Source: Chitinophaga sp. YR573
GTDB taxonomy: Bacteria > Bacteroidota > Bacteroidia > Chitinophagales > Chitinophagaceae
NCBI RefSeq assembly: GCF_900110995.1
Contig: NZ_FOJF01000003.1
Span: 1,116,001-1,180,000, forward strand
DNA length: 64,000 bases
Direction of reading: 5' to 3'
The notes beneath the pieces are model-generated. The model was not told where the DNA came from and did not search any database. It was given only the letters and a program-made list of their open reading frames with translations. The translations under genes were made by a program, and so were the position numbers. The number at the start of each line of letters is the position of its first letter. The first letter of the stretch is position 1. Shown piece by piece: positions 52,109 through 61,000 of the stretch.

Positions 52109-52668
52109 TAGTTTCTTATTTGAGCGTGTACGGGTAACAGTTGTGAAGAAATGGTGTTCCTGATAAAAGCGAACAGTTCGTTGGTGCAGGCAGTGATACT
52201 CTTTTCATTTGTGCGCAGATGCAAATCAGGATTTGATGGCGCTTCAAAAGGGTCATTGATGCCTGTTAAATTAGATATTTTATCAGGATGCCCGTTTGGT
52301 AATAAAGCCCGCTTGTAGAGGCCTTTGGTATCACGTGTAATAAGTTCATTTACGGGACAATCTATATATACTGTCTTCACATGTTCATAAGTAGTAGCCA
52401 GCTCATGACGGATCTCATCATAAGGGTTGATTGCACTGATAATACAGACAATACCATGGCCGGAGAGCCTGCTGGCAACGAAGCCTAAACGCCTGATATT
52501 CTCACAGCGATCTTCTTTGGAGAAGCCGAGATCTTTGCAGAGAAATTCCCTGTATGCATCACCATCAATGATTTCGATGGGAGTGTGATAAGCAATTCCT
52601 TTTCGCTTAACGTTCGTTGCAATTGTTGTTTTTCCTGCTCCTGAGAGTCCGCATAGTTGTATTATCAT
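52108..52668 (-). CDS. cysC: Adenylyl-sulfate kinase
   Basis: A 186-residue APS kinase making PAPS from adenylyl sulfate and ATP. P-loop residues 7-15 are GLSGAGKTT; IIDGDAYREFLCKDLGFSKEDRCENIRRLGF is the APS-binding signature (DGD, the conserved Arg and the FSxxDR loop); CIISAINPY and DTKGLYKRA complete the family set. It is a free-standing kinase, not fused to CysN. No ATP sulfurylase (cysD/cysN or sat) is in the window, so APS must come from elsewhere. Forms a two-gene unit with the downstream sulfotransferase. Confidence 0.95.
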   Translation of the reverse strand: MIIQLCGLSGAGKTTIATNVKRKGIAYHTPIEIIDGDAYREFLCKDLGFSKEDRCENIRRLGFVASRLSGHGIVCIISAINPYDEIRHELATTYEHVKTVYIDCPVNELITRDTKGLYKRALLPNGHPDKISNLTGINDPFEAPSNPDLHLRTNEKSITACTNELFAFIRNTISSQLLPVHAQIRN

Positions 52669-52970
52669 CGCATATCAATTTACGGGTTGAATATGCTGCA
52701 GGCCGAAATGACAGGTTGAATGGAAGGATAGTTCTTGTAGTTCGCATGGACAAATTACAATTACATGGGGAAACTTTGTCCAATTATAGATGAAATCAGG
52801 ATTTTTATCGACCTACTGCCAAAATGTTTATTGAATTAACGTGTTGGACATTTGAGAAACGTAAAGTTGTGCCTGGTTAAACTGATCTGTCTATTTGACC
52901 GCTTATAGAAAGTAAATCCCTGCGTTAGCATCTTTTTAATATATTTATGTCTACAATATTAGTAGACTAA
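52669..52970. other. Divergent intergenic region, cysC / rhamnogalacturonan operon
   Basis: 302 bp without a gene. GGACAAA (52748-52754) and TTTGTCC (52775-52781) are a 7-bp inverted pair. GTCTAC (52949-52954) and GTAGAC (52962-52967) are a 6-bp pair around AATATTA, three bases before the ATG of the lyase gene. No exact TAnnTTTG box for either gene was found. Confidence 0.4.
52949..52967 (+). promoter_or_regulatory. Hairpin/operator at the lyase start codon
   Basis: GTCTACAATATTAGTAGAC is a 6-bp inverted repeat with a 7-base centre, ending three bases before the ATG at 52971. It could hide the start in RNA or bind a repressor. Its AATATTA centre recalls the palindrome at 57908-57925. Confidence 0.4.
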
Positions 52971-55631
52971 ATGAAGCCAACTTTATCACGCCGTGACTTT
53001 GTAAAGAATTCCATGATAGTGACCGCAGGTTTGTCCCTGCCATCCTCAATTATAAACGGCGTTAAAGCGGTTGATCCCGTAAAGCTGCATTGGCTGGGTG
53101 ATAAAGCACCTGCTTTTTCCGCAGGAGCTACCTGGGGAGTACCCTGGCCTAAAGGAGCTATTCCCAATAGCAGCGGATTTATACTGGAAGAGAATATCCC
53201 TTTGCAATCATGGCCGCTGGCTTACTGGCCTGATGGTTCTGTAAAGTGGAGTGCGCATGCGATCAGTGCCAATAAGGGATTAACTGATACGTTGACATTA
53301 AAGCCCGGGAAGGCGGTTGTTACGGGTAGTATAAAGGTGGATGAATATAACGATAGCATTACTATAGATAATGGTCTTATTCAGTGTGTAATCAATAAAA
53401 AGGGGACATCCCTGATCCGCTCTTTAGCCAGAGAAGGAAAGATTACTGCTAAAGAAGGAAAACTGGTTTTGTTAAAACAGGATAGCGGAGATTATGCTAC
53501 TACTAATGAATGGTTTGATGGTACTATTGATACTATTACAGTTGAACAAAATGGCCCCATAAGAGCGGTTGTGAAAATAGAGGGGAAACATAGCAATGGA
53601 TTACGCAGTTGGCTACCTTTTATACTGCGTTTATATATTTATGAAGGAAGTGAATCTATCCGCATTCTGCATACTATCATTTATGACGGAGATGAAAAGA
53701 GCGATTTTATCCGTGGATTAGGGATACGTTTTGATGTGCCATTGAGCGGAGAACTCCAGGACAGGCATATCCGTTTTACAGGGGAGAATGATGGCGTATT
53801 TGCGGAAGCGGTGAAAGGACTTACCGGCTTACGCCGGGATCCCGGACAGGCGGTACGGGAAGCCCAGCTGGCTGGCAAATTAACACCAGCTGTGGGGCCG
53901 GACGTAGCCGACAAGTTACAATATATACCAGCCTTCGGAGATTACACATTATTCCAGCCAACACCAGATGCTTTTGAAATTCAGAAGCGTACCAGAGAAG
54001 GATACGGATGGATACAATCCGCCTATGGGCGTCGTGCATCAGGGACGGGTTATGTAGGTACCCCTTCCGGAGGATTGGCATTCGGTATAAGAAACTTTTG
54101 GGAAAGCCATCCTGCACAGCTGGATATCCGTCATGCACATACGGAACAGGCAGAAATTACCATGTGGTTATGGGCACCGAAAGCATCTGCTATGGACCTG
54201 CGTTTTTATCATGATGGTATGGGGCAGGATACATTCGCGAAACAACGGGAAGGACTGGAAATTACTTATGAAGATTATGAACCCGGTTTTGGTACACCTG
54301 TAGGTGTGGCAAGGACCAGCGAAGTGCAACTGTGGGTATTGGCAGCTACTCCATCCAATGAAAGATTAAGTCATATCGCTGCTTATATCAATGATCCTGC
54401 TACAATTACGTTTTCCAACACTCAATGGCAGACTGCCGGCGTGTTTGGAGGTAACTGGAATGTAGCAGCCACAACATCTCCCGAAAAAGAAAAGATAAAA
54501 CAACAACTGGATTTCTATTTCGATTATTACCATAAACAGGTAGATGTACAACACTGGTACGGCTTCTGGAATTATGGAGATGTAATGCATACTTATGATA
54601 CAGATCGTCATGTATGGAGATATGATGTAGGTGGTTTTGCCTGGGATAATTCAGAACTCTCCACAGATCTGTGGTTATGGTATTATTATTTGCATACCGG
54701 TCGTAAAGATGTGTTCCGCATGGCAGAAGCCATGACCCGTCATACCGGTGAAGTAGATGTACATCATATAGGGCCTTTCAGTCCGCTGGGTTCAAGGCAT
54801 AATGTGCAGCACTGGGGATGCAGTGCAAAGCAGTTACGCATTGCCACTGTAGCTAACCGCCGCTTTTATTACTATCTCACTGCGGATGAACGGGTAGGAG
54901 ATCTGATGCGTGCAGAAGTAGACGCAGCAGATACGTTACGTACCATTGTACCAGGCCGTAAAGTAGGGCAGCAGATGGGAGACCCTAACGGTAAATATGC
55001 AGGTGTTTCCTTCGGTACAGACTGGGGGTCTCTTGCAGCGGCATGGCTGACAGAGTGGGAGCGTACGGGCAATAAAACAGCTAAAGACCGGCTGTTTAAC
55101 AGTATGCGTACTATTGCCGCACAACCGCATGGATTTTTTACAGGTAGTGCAGATATGGAATTGACTACAGGTATATTTCAGTTAGCTGATAAAGACAAAA
55201 TCTCTGCTACTCATTTAAATGCAGTTTTTGGATTACCGGAGATATGCACTGAGTTAATAGCCCTGATTGATATGCCTGCTTTTGAAAAAGCATGGCTGCA
55301 ATATTGTGAGCTATACAATGCCACACCTGAAGAGCAAAAAGCAGTATTAGGTAAAGACCTTGGTAAGTTGAACCTGCGACAGGCACATGCCCGTTTAACA
55401 GCATTTGCTGCCCGTAAGAAGAATGATCCGCAGCTGGCAGCACGGGCCTGGAAAGAGTTCTTAGGCGGAGAAGCCGGTATTAAGAAATTATCAAAAGATT
55501 TACATCATATTGAAGGATCTTCGGTATTACATCCCATAGATGAAGCAGAAGGAGTATCTACGAATGCCGTAGCGCAGTGGGGACTAACGGCAATGGTGAT
55601 GCTGGATTATGTAGGAGATAAAAATGTATAA
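52971..55631 (+). CDS. Exo-rhamnogalacturonan lyase-like protein (PcRGLX/YetA-like), Tat-type signal
   Basis: An 886-residue exported protein. The N-terminus has a twin-arginine-type signal (SRRDFVKNS, Arg7-Arg8) and a hydrophobic segment ending near residue 32. The remainder follows the three-part layout of the PcRGLX/YetA family (PL26): an N-terminal beta domain (YWPDGSVKWSAHAI), a large beta-sandwich centre, and a C-terminal (alpha/alpha) toroid region (HWYGFWNYGDVMHTYD, WDNSELSTDLWLWYYYLHTG). It would cleave rhamnogalacturonan I from an end by beta-elimination. It is first in a three-gene operon whose third gene is a rhamnogalacturonan acetylesterase, which supports the assignment. Catalytic residues were not assigned. 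Confidence 0.8.
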   Translation: MKPTLSRRDFVKNSMIVTAGLSLPSSIINGVKAVDPVKLHWLGDKAPAFSAGATWGVPWPKGAIPNSSGFILEENIPLQSWPLAYWPDGSVKWSAHAISANKGLTDTLTLKPGKAVVTGSIKVDEYNDSITIDNGLIQCVINKKGTSLIRSLAREGKITAKEGKLVLLKQDSGDYATTNEWFDGTIDTITVEQNGPIRAVVKIEGKHSNGLRSWLPFILRLYIYEGSESIRILHTIIYDGDEKSDFIRGLGIRFDVPLSGELQDRHIRFTGENDGVFAEAVKGLTGLRRDPGQAVREAQLAGKLTPAVGPDVADKLQYIPAFGDYTLFQPTPDAFEIQKRTREGYGWIQSAYGRRASGTGYVGTPSGGLAFGIRNFWESHPAQLDIRHAHTEQAEITMWLWAPKASAMDLRFYHDGMGQDTFAKQREGLEITYEDYEPGFGTPVGVARTSEVQLWVLAATPSNERLSHIAAYINDPATITFSNTQWQTAGVFGGNWNVAATTSPEKEKIKQQLDFYFDYYHKQVDVQHWYGFWNYGDVMHTYDTDRHVWRYDVGGFAWDNSELSTDLWLWYYYLHTGRKDVFRMAEAMTRHTGEVDVHHIGPFSPLGSRHNVQHWGCSAKQLRIATVANRRFYYYLTADERVGDLMRAEVDAADTLRTIVPGRKVGQQMGDPNGKYAGVSFGTDWGSLAAAWLTEWERTGNKTAKDRLFNSMRTIAAQPHGFFTGSADMELTTGIFQLADKDKISATHLNAVFGLPEICTELIALIDMPAFEKAWLQYCELYNATPEEQKAVLGKDLGKLNLRQAHARLTAFAARKKNDPQLAARAWKEFLGGEAGIKKLSKDLHHIEGSSVLHPIDEAEGVSTNAVAQWGLTAMVMLDYVGDKNV

Positions 55632-56284
55632 TGATGAAATTATTACTGAGTGTGTTTTTTACCTTGCTGACATGTAGTTCTTTTGCGCAGTTTTTTACAG
55701 ATGATTTTAAGGATACCAGTCAGTTGGTTATTGAAATGGCGCCTGCGCCTAATTCATCTGTATATACAGATCATGGAAAACTGATACTGGATACAAAAGG
55801 TGGCGTGACTGTATGGGTAAATAAACGTTTAGAAGGAAATATAAAGATCGAATATAAAAGGAAAGTTTTGACAGAGGATAAGATCAATGATCGCCTCTCT
55901 GATCTCAATACTTTCTGGATGGCACAGGATCCTCTCAACCCAAATCTGTTTACCCGTAATGGTGTACTGGAAAGATACGATTCCCTTAAATTGTATTATG
56001 TAGGGATGGGCGGGAATACAAACAGTACTACCCGTTTCAGGAAATATGAAGGGAATGGTATCAGAACATTAATACAGGAATATAAAGATGCAGACCATCT
56101 GTTGAAAAAAGATAAAGAATATAAGATCACGATCATTGTAAAAGATGGTGTGAGTAGTTATTTTGTAGATGATGTGTTGTACTTTACATATAAAGATCCT
56201 AACCCTATCACTGCCGGCTATTTCGGATTCCGTTCTACCTGGTCGAGGCAGGAAATCAGTCAACTGAGAATTTATAAATTGTAA
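55631..56284 (+). CDS. DUF6250-like secreted protein
   Basis: A 217-residue exported protein. The signal peptide ends at about residue 20 (SSFAQ). The rest is a concanavalin-like beta-sandwich (FFTDDFKDTSQLVIEM; GGVTVWVNKRLEGNIKIEYKRKV; NTFWMAQDPLNPNLFTRNG; ITAGYFGFRSTWSRQEISQLRIY), agreeing with DUF6250, common beside rhamnogalacturonan genes in Bacteroidota. It may bind or cut the polymer; no activity can be named. Its ATG overlaps the lyase stop by one base (TAATG); a second ATG three bases on is equally possible. Confidence 0.78.
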   Translation: MMKLLLSVFFTLLTCSSFAQFFTDDFKDTSQLVIEMAPAPNSSVYTDHGKLILDTKGGVTVWVNKRLEGNIKIEYKRKVLTEDKINDRLSDLNTFWMAQDPLNPNLFTRNGVLERYDSLKLYYVGMGGNTNSTTRFRKYEGNGIRTLIQEYKDADHLLKKDKEYKITIIVKDGVSSYFVDDVLYFTYKDPNPITAGYFGFRSTWSRQEISQLRIYKL

Positions 56285-56296
56285 TATGCTATCGTT

Positions 56297-57064
56297 ATGA
56301 ACAAACTGCTTTTGTTTTTATTATTATTTATTGGCACCCAGCAAAGTAAACCCACTTTATTCCTGATTGGTGATTCTACCGTTAAAAATGGAAAAGATAA
56401 AGGAGATAACGGCCAATGGGGCTGGGGACATTTTATCGGAGATTACTTTGATACTACCCGTATAAGTATCAGCAACCGGGCATTGGGTGGGACCAGCAGC
56501 CGCTCTTACCAGACTAAAGGTTTATGGGACAGTGTACTGGCTAAATTAAAACCGGGAGATTATGTGATCATGCAATTCGGGCATAATGACGGTGGCCCAC
56601 TGGATGATACGGCCCGTGCCCGTGGTACCATTAAAGGGACAGGAGAAGAAAGTAAGGAAATCTTTAATCCTATTACCAGGCAGCAGGAAGTGGTGCATAC
56701 CTATGGCTGGTATCTCAGTAAAGTGATTAAAGAAGCAAAGGCTAAAGGAGCGATTCCGGTGGTTTGTTCTCCTATTCCCCGTAATGTATGGAAAGAGGGC
56801 AAAGTAGCCCGTTCTACAGAAGATTACGGACTTTGGGCTAAACAGATTGCTATCAGAGAAGGAGCGCTGTTTATAGAGCTAAATGGCCTTATTGCAGACG
56901 TTTATGATAAAGAAGGGGAGACGAAGGTAGCCAGTACTTATTTTGGAACATTAGATCATACACATACTGTTGAAGCAGGGGCAAAATTAAATGCAGCAGA
57001 AGTAGTGGAAGGGATTAAATCTTTAAAAGGATTAACTTTAAATAAGTACCTGAGAGGTATGTAA
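56297..57064 (+). CDS. Rhamnogalacturonan acetylesterase (CE12, SGNH fold)
   Basis: A 255-residue SGNH hydrolase removing acetyl groups from the rhamnogalacturonan backbone. Block I is IGDSTV with nucleophile Ser27; block II includes RALGGTSSRS (oxyanion Gly); block III is FGHNDGG (Asn); the catalytic Asp-His pair is in LDHTHT near residue 226. A hydrophobic leader (residues 3-13) suggests export. It starts 12 bp after the DUF6250-like gene and ends with a strong terminator, so it is the last gene of the operon. Confidence 0.93.
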   Translation: MNKLLLFLLLFIGTQQSKPTLFLIGDSTVKNGKDKGDNGQWGWGHFIGDYFDTTRISISNRALGGTSSRSYQTKGLWDSVLAKLKPGDYVIMQFGHNDGGPLDDTARARGTIKGTGEESKEIFNPITRQQEVVHTYGWYLSKVIKEAKAKGAIPVVCSPIPRNVWKEGKVARSTEDYGLWAKQIAIREGALFIELNGLIADVYDKEGETKVASTYFGTLDHTHTVEAGAKLNAAEVVEGIKSLKGLTLNKYLRGM

Positions 57065-57089
57065 AGAGCTTCTGACCGGCTTCTGAAAG

Positions 57090-57150
57090 GCAATATCCTA
57101 CGCTTATCCTTCGCTTTTTAGCGTAAGACAAGCGTAGGATATTGCTTTTT
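57090..57150 (+). terminator. Terminator of the rhamnogalacturonan operon
   Basis: GCAATATCCTACGCTT (57090-57105) and AAGCGTAGGATATTGC (57130-57145) form a perfect 16-bp stem, with a further CGCT/AGCG hairpin in the loop, followed by six T residues. It lies between convergent genes and may also act on the response regulator transcript. Confidence 0.92.
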
Positions 57151-57171
57151 TATTGCTTATCAGTGCCTTTT

Positions 57172-57801
57172 TTAGCTATATAACTGCACCTTTTCAATCA
57201 TCTCTACAATATTAGATACCTGTAATTTCTCGCAAATCCTTTTCTTGTAAGTACTTACAGTAGAAATTTGTAAACTAAGCCTTTGTGCAATTTCAGCTAC
57301 GCTGATCCCTTTTATAAGTAACTGCATAATATTACTTTCCCGGTTAGACAGGCGGTCTAAAGGATTGGAAGTATTTGATTTCTTATTGCCGATGTTATTG
57401 AGCAGGGTTTGTTTTAACAGGGGGCTTAAGTATTTCTCATCTCTCAGCAGGCTTTTTACCGCATTCTTTATCTCCTCTATTCCCGTTTTCTTGGAAAGAA
57501 AGCCATCAGCACCTGCTTCCAGGTATCTCCAACCGAAAATCTGTTCATCATAGCTGGAAAAAATGAGAATCTTGATTTCAGGATGTCTTAGCCTGATTAC
57601 GTCCAGCATCTGGTGATTATTTCCCCCGGGCATATCTATATCAAGAATGACAAGGTCAAATGGCTTTGAGGAAAGCATTTTCAGGGTGTCGTCAAAACTA
57701 CTGGCGTTACTAACTTGGACGTCTTCAATTGTTTTTTGCAGGATAAGGGTAGTTCCATAGCGGACTACTTCCTGATCATCTACAACTAAAATGTTAGGCA
57801 T
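57172..57801 (-). CDS. NarL/FixJ-type response regulator
   Basis: A 209-residue two-domain regulator. The receiver domain (1-120) has the acidic pair Asp8-Asp9, phospho-acceptor Asp54 in VILDIDMPGG, Ser82 at the switch position and Lys104 in FLSKKTG. The C-terminal LuxR-type helix-turn-helix (about 145-205) reads LSNRESNIMQLLIKGISVAEIAQRL...VSTYKKRICEKL. No partner kinase gene is next to it. It is divergent from the giant adhesin gene across 298 bp that contain a perfect 18-bp palindrome, a plausible binding site. Confidence 0.93.
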   Translation of the reverse strand: MPNILVVDDQEVVRYGTTLILQKTIEDVQVSNASSFDDTLKMLSSKPFDLVILDIDMPGGNNHQMLDVIRLRHPEIKILIFSSYDEQIFGWRYLEAGADGFLSKKTGIEEIKNAVKSLLRDEKYLSPLLKQTLLNNIGNKKSNTSNPLDRLSNRESNIMQLLIKGISVAEIAQRLSLQISTVSTYKKRICEKLQVSNIVEMIEKVQLYS

Positions 57802-57907
57802 AGTATACTTAATTATGTAAAAGTACGTGACAACACGAAATAATCAAATAGATATACGTAATAAAATGGAAAAGGGGTGTACGAACATGTTATGACAATT
57901 TACTATT

Positions 57908-57925
57908 TGTAGTAATATTACTACA
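57908..57925. promoter_or_regulatory. Perfect 18-bp palindrome, candidate regulator site
   Basis: TGTAGTAATATTACTACA is fully self-complementary. It lies between the divergent response regulator (start 57801) and adhesin (start 58100) genes, 43 bp before the adhesin -7 box. LuxR-type dimers bind such inverted repeats. Confidence 0.55.
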
Positions 57926-57968
57926 TAACATTTAAATAAATTCTAATAAAATAGAAATTTATATTATG

Positions 57969-57976
57969 TATTTTTG
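57969..57976 (+). promoter_or_regulatory. -7 box (TATTTTTG) of the adhesin gene
   Basis: TATTTTTG fits TAnnTTTG exactly. The transcript would have a 5' untranslated region of about 115 nt before the ATG at 58100. No clear TTTG at -33, so activation through the palindrome at 57908 is plausible. Confidence 0.5.
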
Positions 57977-58099
57977 TGCCATATGAAGAACTGTGTTGTG
58001 AGTATCCCTTTACAATCAAGCATTGATAAAAAATATGGTACAAGACTTATGTCTGCGTTAGTCGCAATATAAGCATCTGCTAATCAATTAAATGTAAAA

Positions 58100-61000
58100 A
58101 TGAGATTATTTCTACCTAAATGTTTAGGCATTACCTTACTGTTATGCCTATACAGCATTTTTTTATCAGCTCAGACAGGCCCTGCTGGCGTAAACAGCGG
58201 AGCGGTTTTGTGGCTTGATGCTTCCGACATAAACGCGGGAGGAACAGCTCCAACTATTGGAAGTACTGTTTCTACCTGGCTGGATAAATCGGGAAGCGCG
58301 CATAATGCTACATCTACAGGTACCAATACTGCAATATATACAAGTGGGGGGGCCAATGGTTTGCCGGTTATACATTTTAACAGGGCATCTTCGGGTTCGG
58401 GTACAGGTTTTACCGTGAATGGACTGGATATCAGAGCGGTTACTTCTCCGGAAGTAACAGTTTTTGCTGTATACCGCCAGGGAACCAATGACGGTAATAA
58501 CCAGGCTGTATGGGGTAATGACAATGGAAGCCAGCAACGCTTCTTTGATTCCAAATGGAGTACGGGAACTACAGACGGTAGTTTATCTACCGGGGGAAGT
58601 GCATCGGTCATATCCGGCGCCTCCACCGTTGGTGAAACGAGGCTGGTCACCGGGGTATATAGTGGTCTGGTCACAGCCGGGGTCAATACAGGGGCCAGTA
58701 ACGCCTCTGCCGTATATCTCAACGGAAAGAAATTATCTACGTTTACCGACATGACTGCTGCCTCCAGCGGTCAATCTGTTTTTAAGATAGGGCTTGACGG
58801 GGATGATAACTATTTCAACGGGGATGTGAGTGAAGTTGTGGTCTATAACCGCAAACTCACTGATTGTGAGTTGGAAACAGTTAGTAAATACCTGGCGGGT
58901 AAGTACGGGATCGATTTTAGTAATATCGGTTCTTATTATTCATTGGGCGCTCCTATCAACAAGAATATCAATGGTATAGGTAAACCGGCATCCACATGTT
59001 CCGGCAATCCTGTTATAACAAGTGCTAACAGTGATATAGCTATTGTAAGCAATCCCTCTGCAGTTTCTGCAGGTGCGGTACTTACATTTGCCAATGATGG
59101 TGGTGGATATGGTGTTTCTTTAGAAACACCTTCTACTTATAATTCCCGTCTCACACAAAAGTGGAGGGCAGATCTGACAGGTATTGTAGGAACAGTAGAT
59201 ATCTGTTTTAACCTGGAAGGATTAGGGATTGATGAATCCAATTCAGCCAATTTTGCTTTATTAATAGATAAAGACGGCAACTTTAGTGATGCCAGTATTG
59301 TGAGTACAGGCGTGAGCGTATTTGGAGACAGAGTATGTATCTCTGGTGTAAGTCTTACAAAAGGAGATTACTTTACGCTGGCTACCTCAGCGCCAGGTGC
59401 TACCGCCGCTACTGTTACTTCTACTAACGAAGGTAATGTGAAGCTTTCTGCTTTTGCAACAGCTACTGTAATTGATAATCAGATCTTAGTAAAAGGAAGC
59501 GCGACCATTACCAATGGACGTGTATATATTGATACGGGCTTTGTAGCTTCCAGCGATGTGATAGGATGGGGTGCTTTACCTACAGGTGTAACGGGTGCAT
59601 ATAGTGCTACTACCGGTATCGCAACATTTACAGGAACAGCTACTCCTGCACAATGGCAGGCGTTTTATAGAACGGTGACGTTCAGAACTCCCAGTGGTAA
59701 TTTGTCAGACAGGGTGATCCGTTTTGTACTGGGGAGCGTAGTTACTTTAACAGTAGGTTCCAAACCACATTATTATGAGGCAGTTACAACTGCTGTAGAC
59801 TGGCCCACCGCAAAAGCAGCTGCTGCTGCTAAAACGCTGTATGGTATGCAGGGTTACCTGGCGACCGTTACTTCTCAGGCAGAAAATGATTACATAAGAG
59901 CAAAACTGGCCTCTACCGGCTGGATAGGTGCAACAGATAATTACCTGTTAGTGAATGCTGCCAAGGGCAGTACTTTATATGCTAACCAGGCAGCAGCAGA
60001 TGGTCATTATTTTTGGGTAACCGGTCCGGAAACAGGAGTGGCTATTTCTAATGGTCTTAACACTCCGGTAGCTGTAGCTGGTGCTTACATGAACTGGAAT
60101 GGTGGTGAACCAAATAATTATCAGGGAACCAATGAGCAGTATGTTCAGTTGAATACTTTGTTATGGAATGACCTTCCTCTTAGTTCAATATTAGGATATG
60201 TGATTGAATATGGCGGATATCCAAGTGATTCCGTAATGAATATTGATTACAGCAGAGTAGTGAGAAACGCTCCGGCAGGACCTGTGTTGGTAAGTATCTC
60301 TAACGACAGTGGTACCCCTGCGGATAAAATCACCAATGATTCTACCCTGACTATAACAGGGACCGGTCCTGCAAATGCCCTCATTACAGTATACATTGAA
60401 AATGTTGGTGTGATAGGTACCACAACTGCTACAAACGCTGGTGCATGGACTTTTGATTATACCGGCACTATCCTGAAAGATGGTACCTATAATTTTACTG
60501 CAACCAGTACGGTTTCTTCTGTAGTAAGTGCTATGAGTGCGATATTACAGGTAACTGTAGATCGTACTGCTCCTGCTAAACCAGGTACACCAGCACTGGC
60601 TTCCGGTTCCGCTGCAGCTACTAATACAACAACACCTGCATTAACAGGTTCTGCTGAACCAGGATCTGTGGTAACTATATATGTTGATGGTACCTCGAAG
60701 GGTACAGCTACAACAGATGTTACCGGTAAATGGACTTTTACTTCACCCGCTTTAACAGTAGCCACACATTCTATTACTGTTACCGCAAAAGATGTTGCAG
60801 GGAACATAAGTGTTTCCAGCGATGCATTTGTATTAAAGGTAGATCTAACAGCACCGGCTACCCCTCCGGCTCCAACATTGGTAGGTGGTGTTGCTGGTGT
60901 AATTGGTAGTGCTACTCCAACTATTAAAGGTACAGCGGAAGCAAGCAGTATGGTACTCATCATTAAAGATGGTGTGTTAATTGATTCTGTTGCGGCTGAT

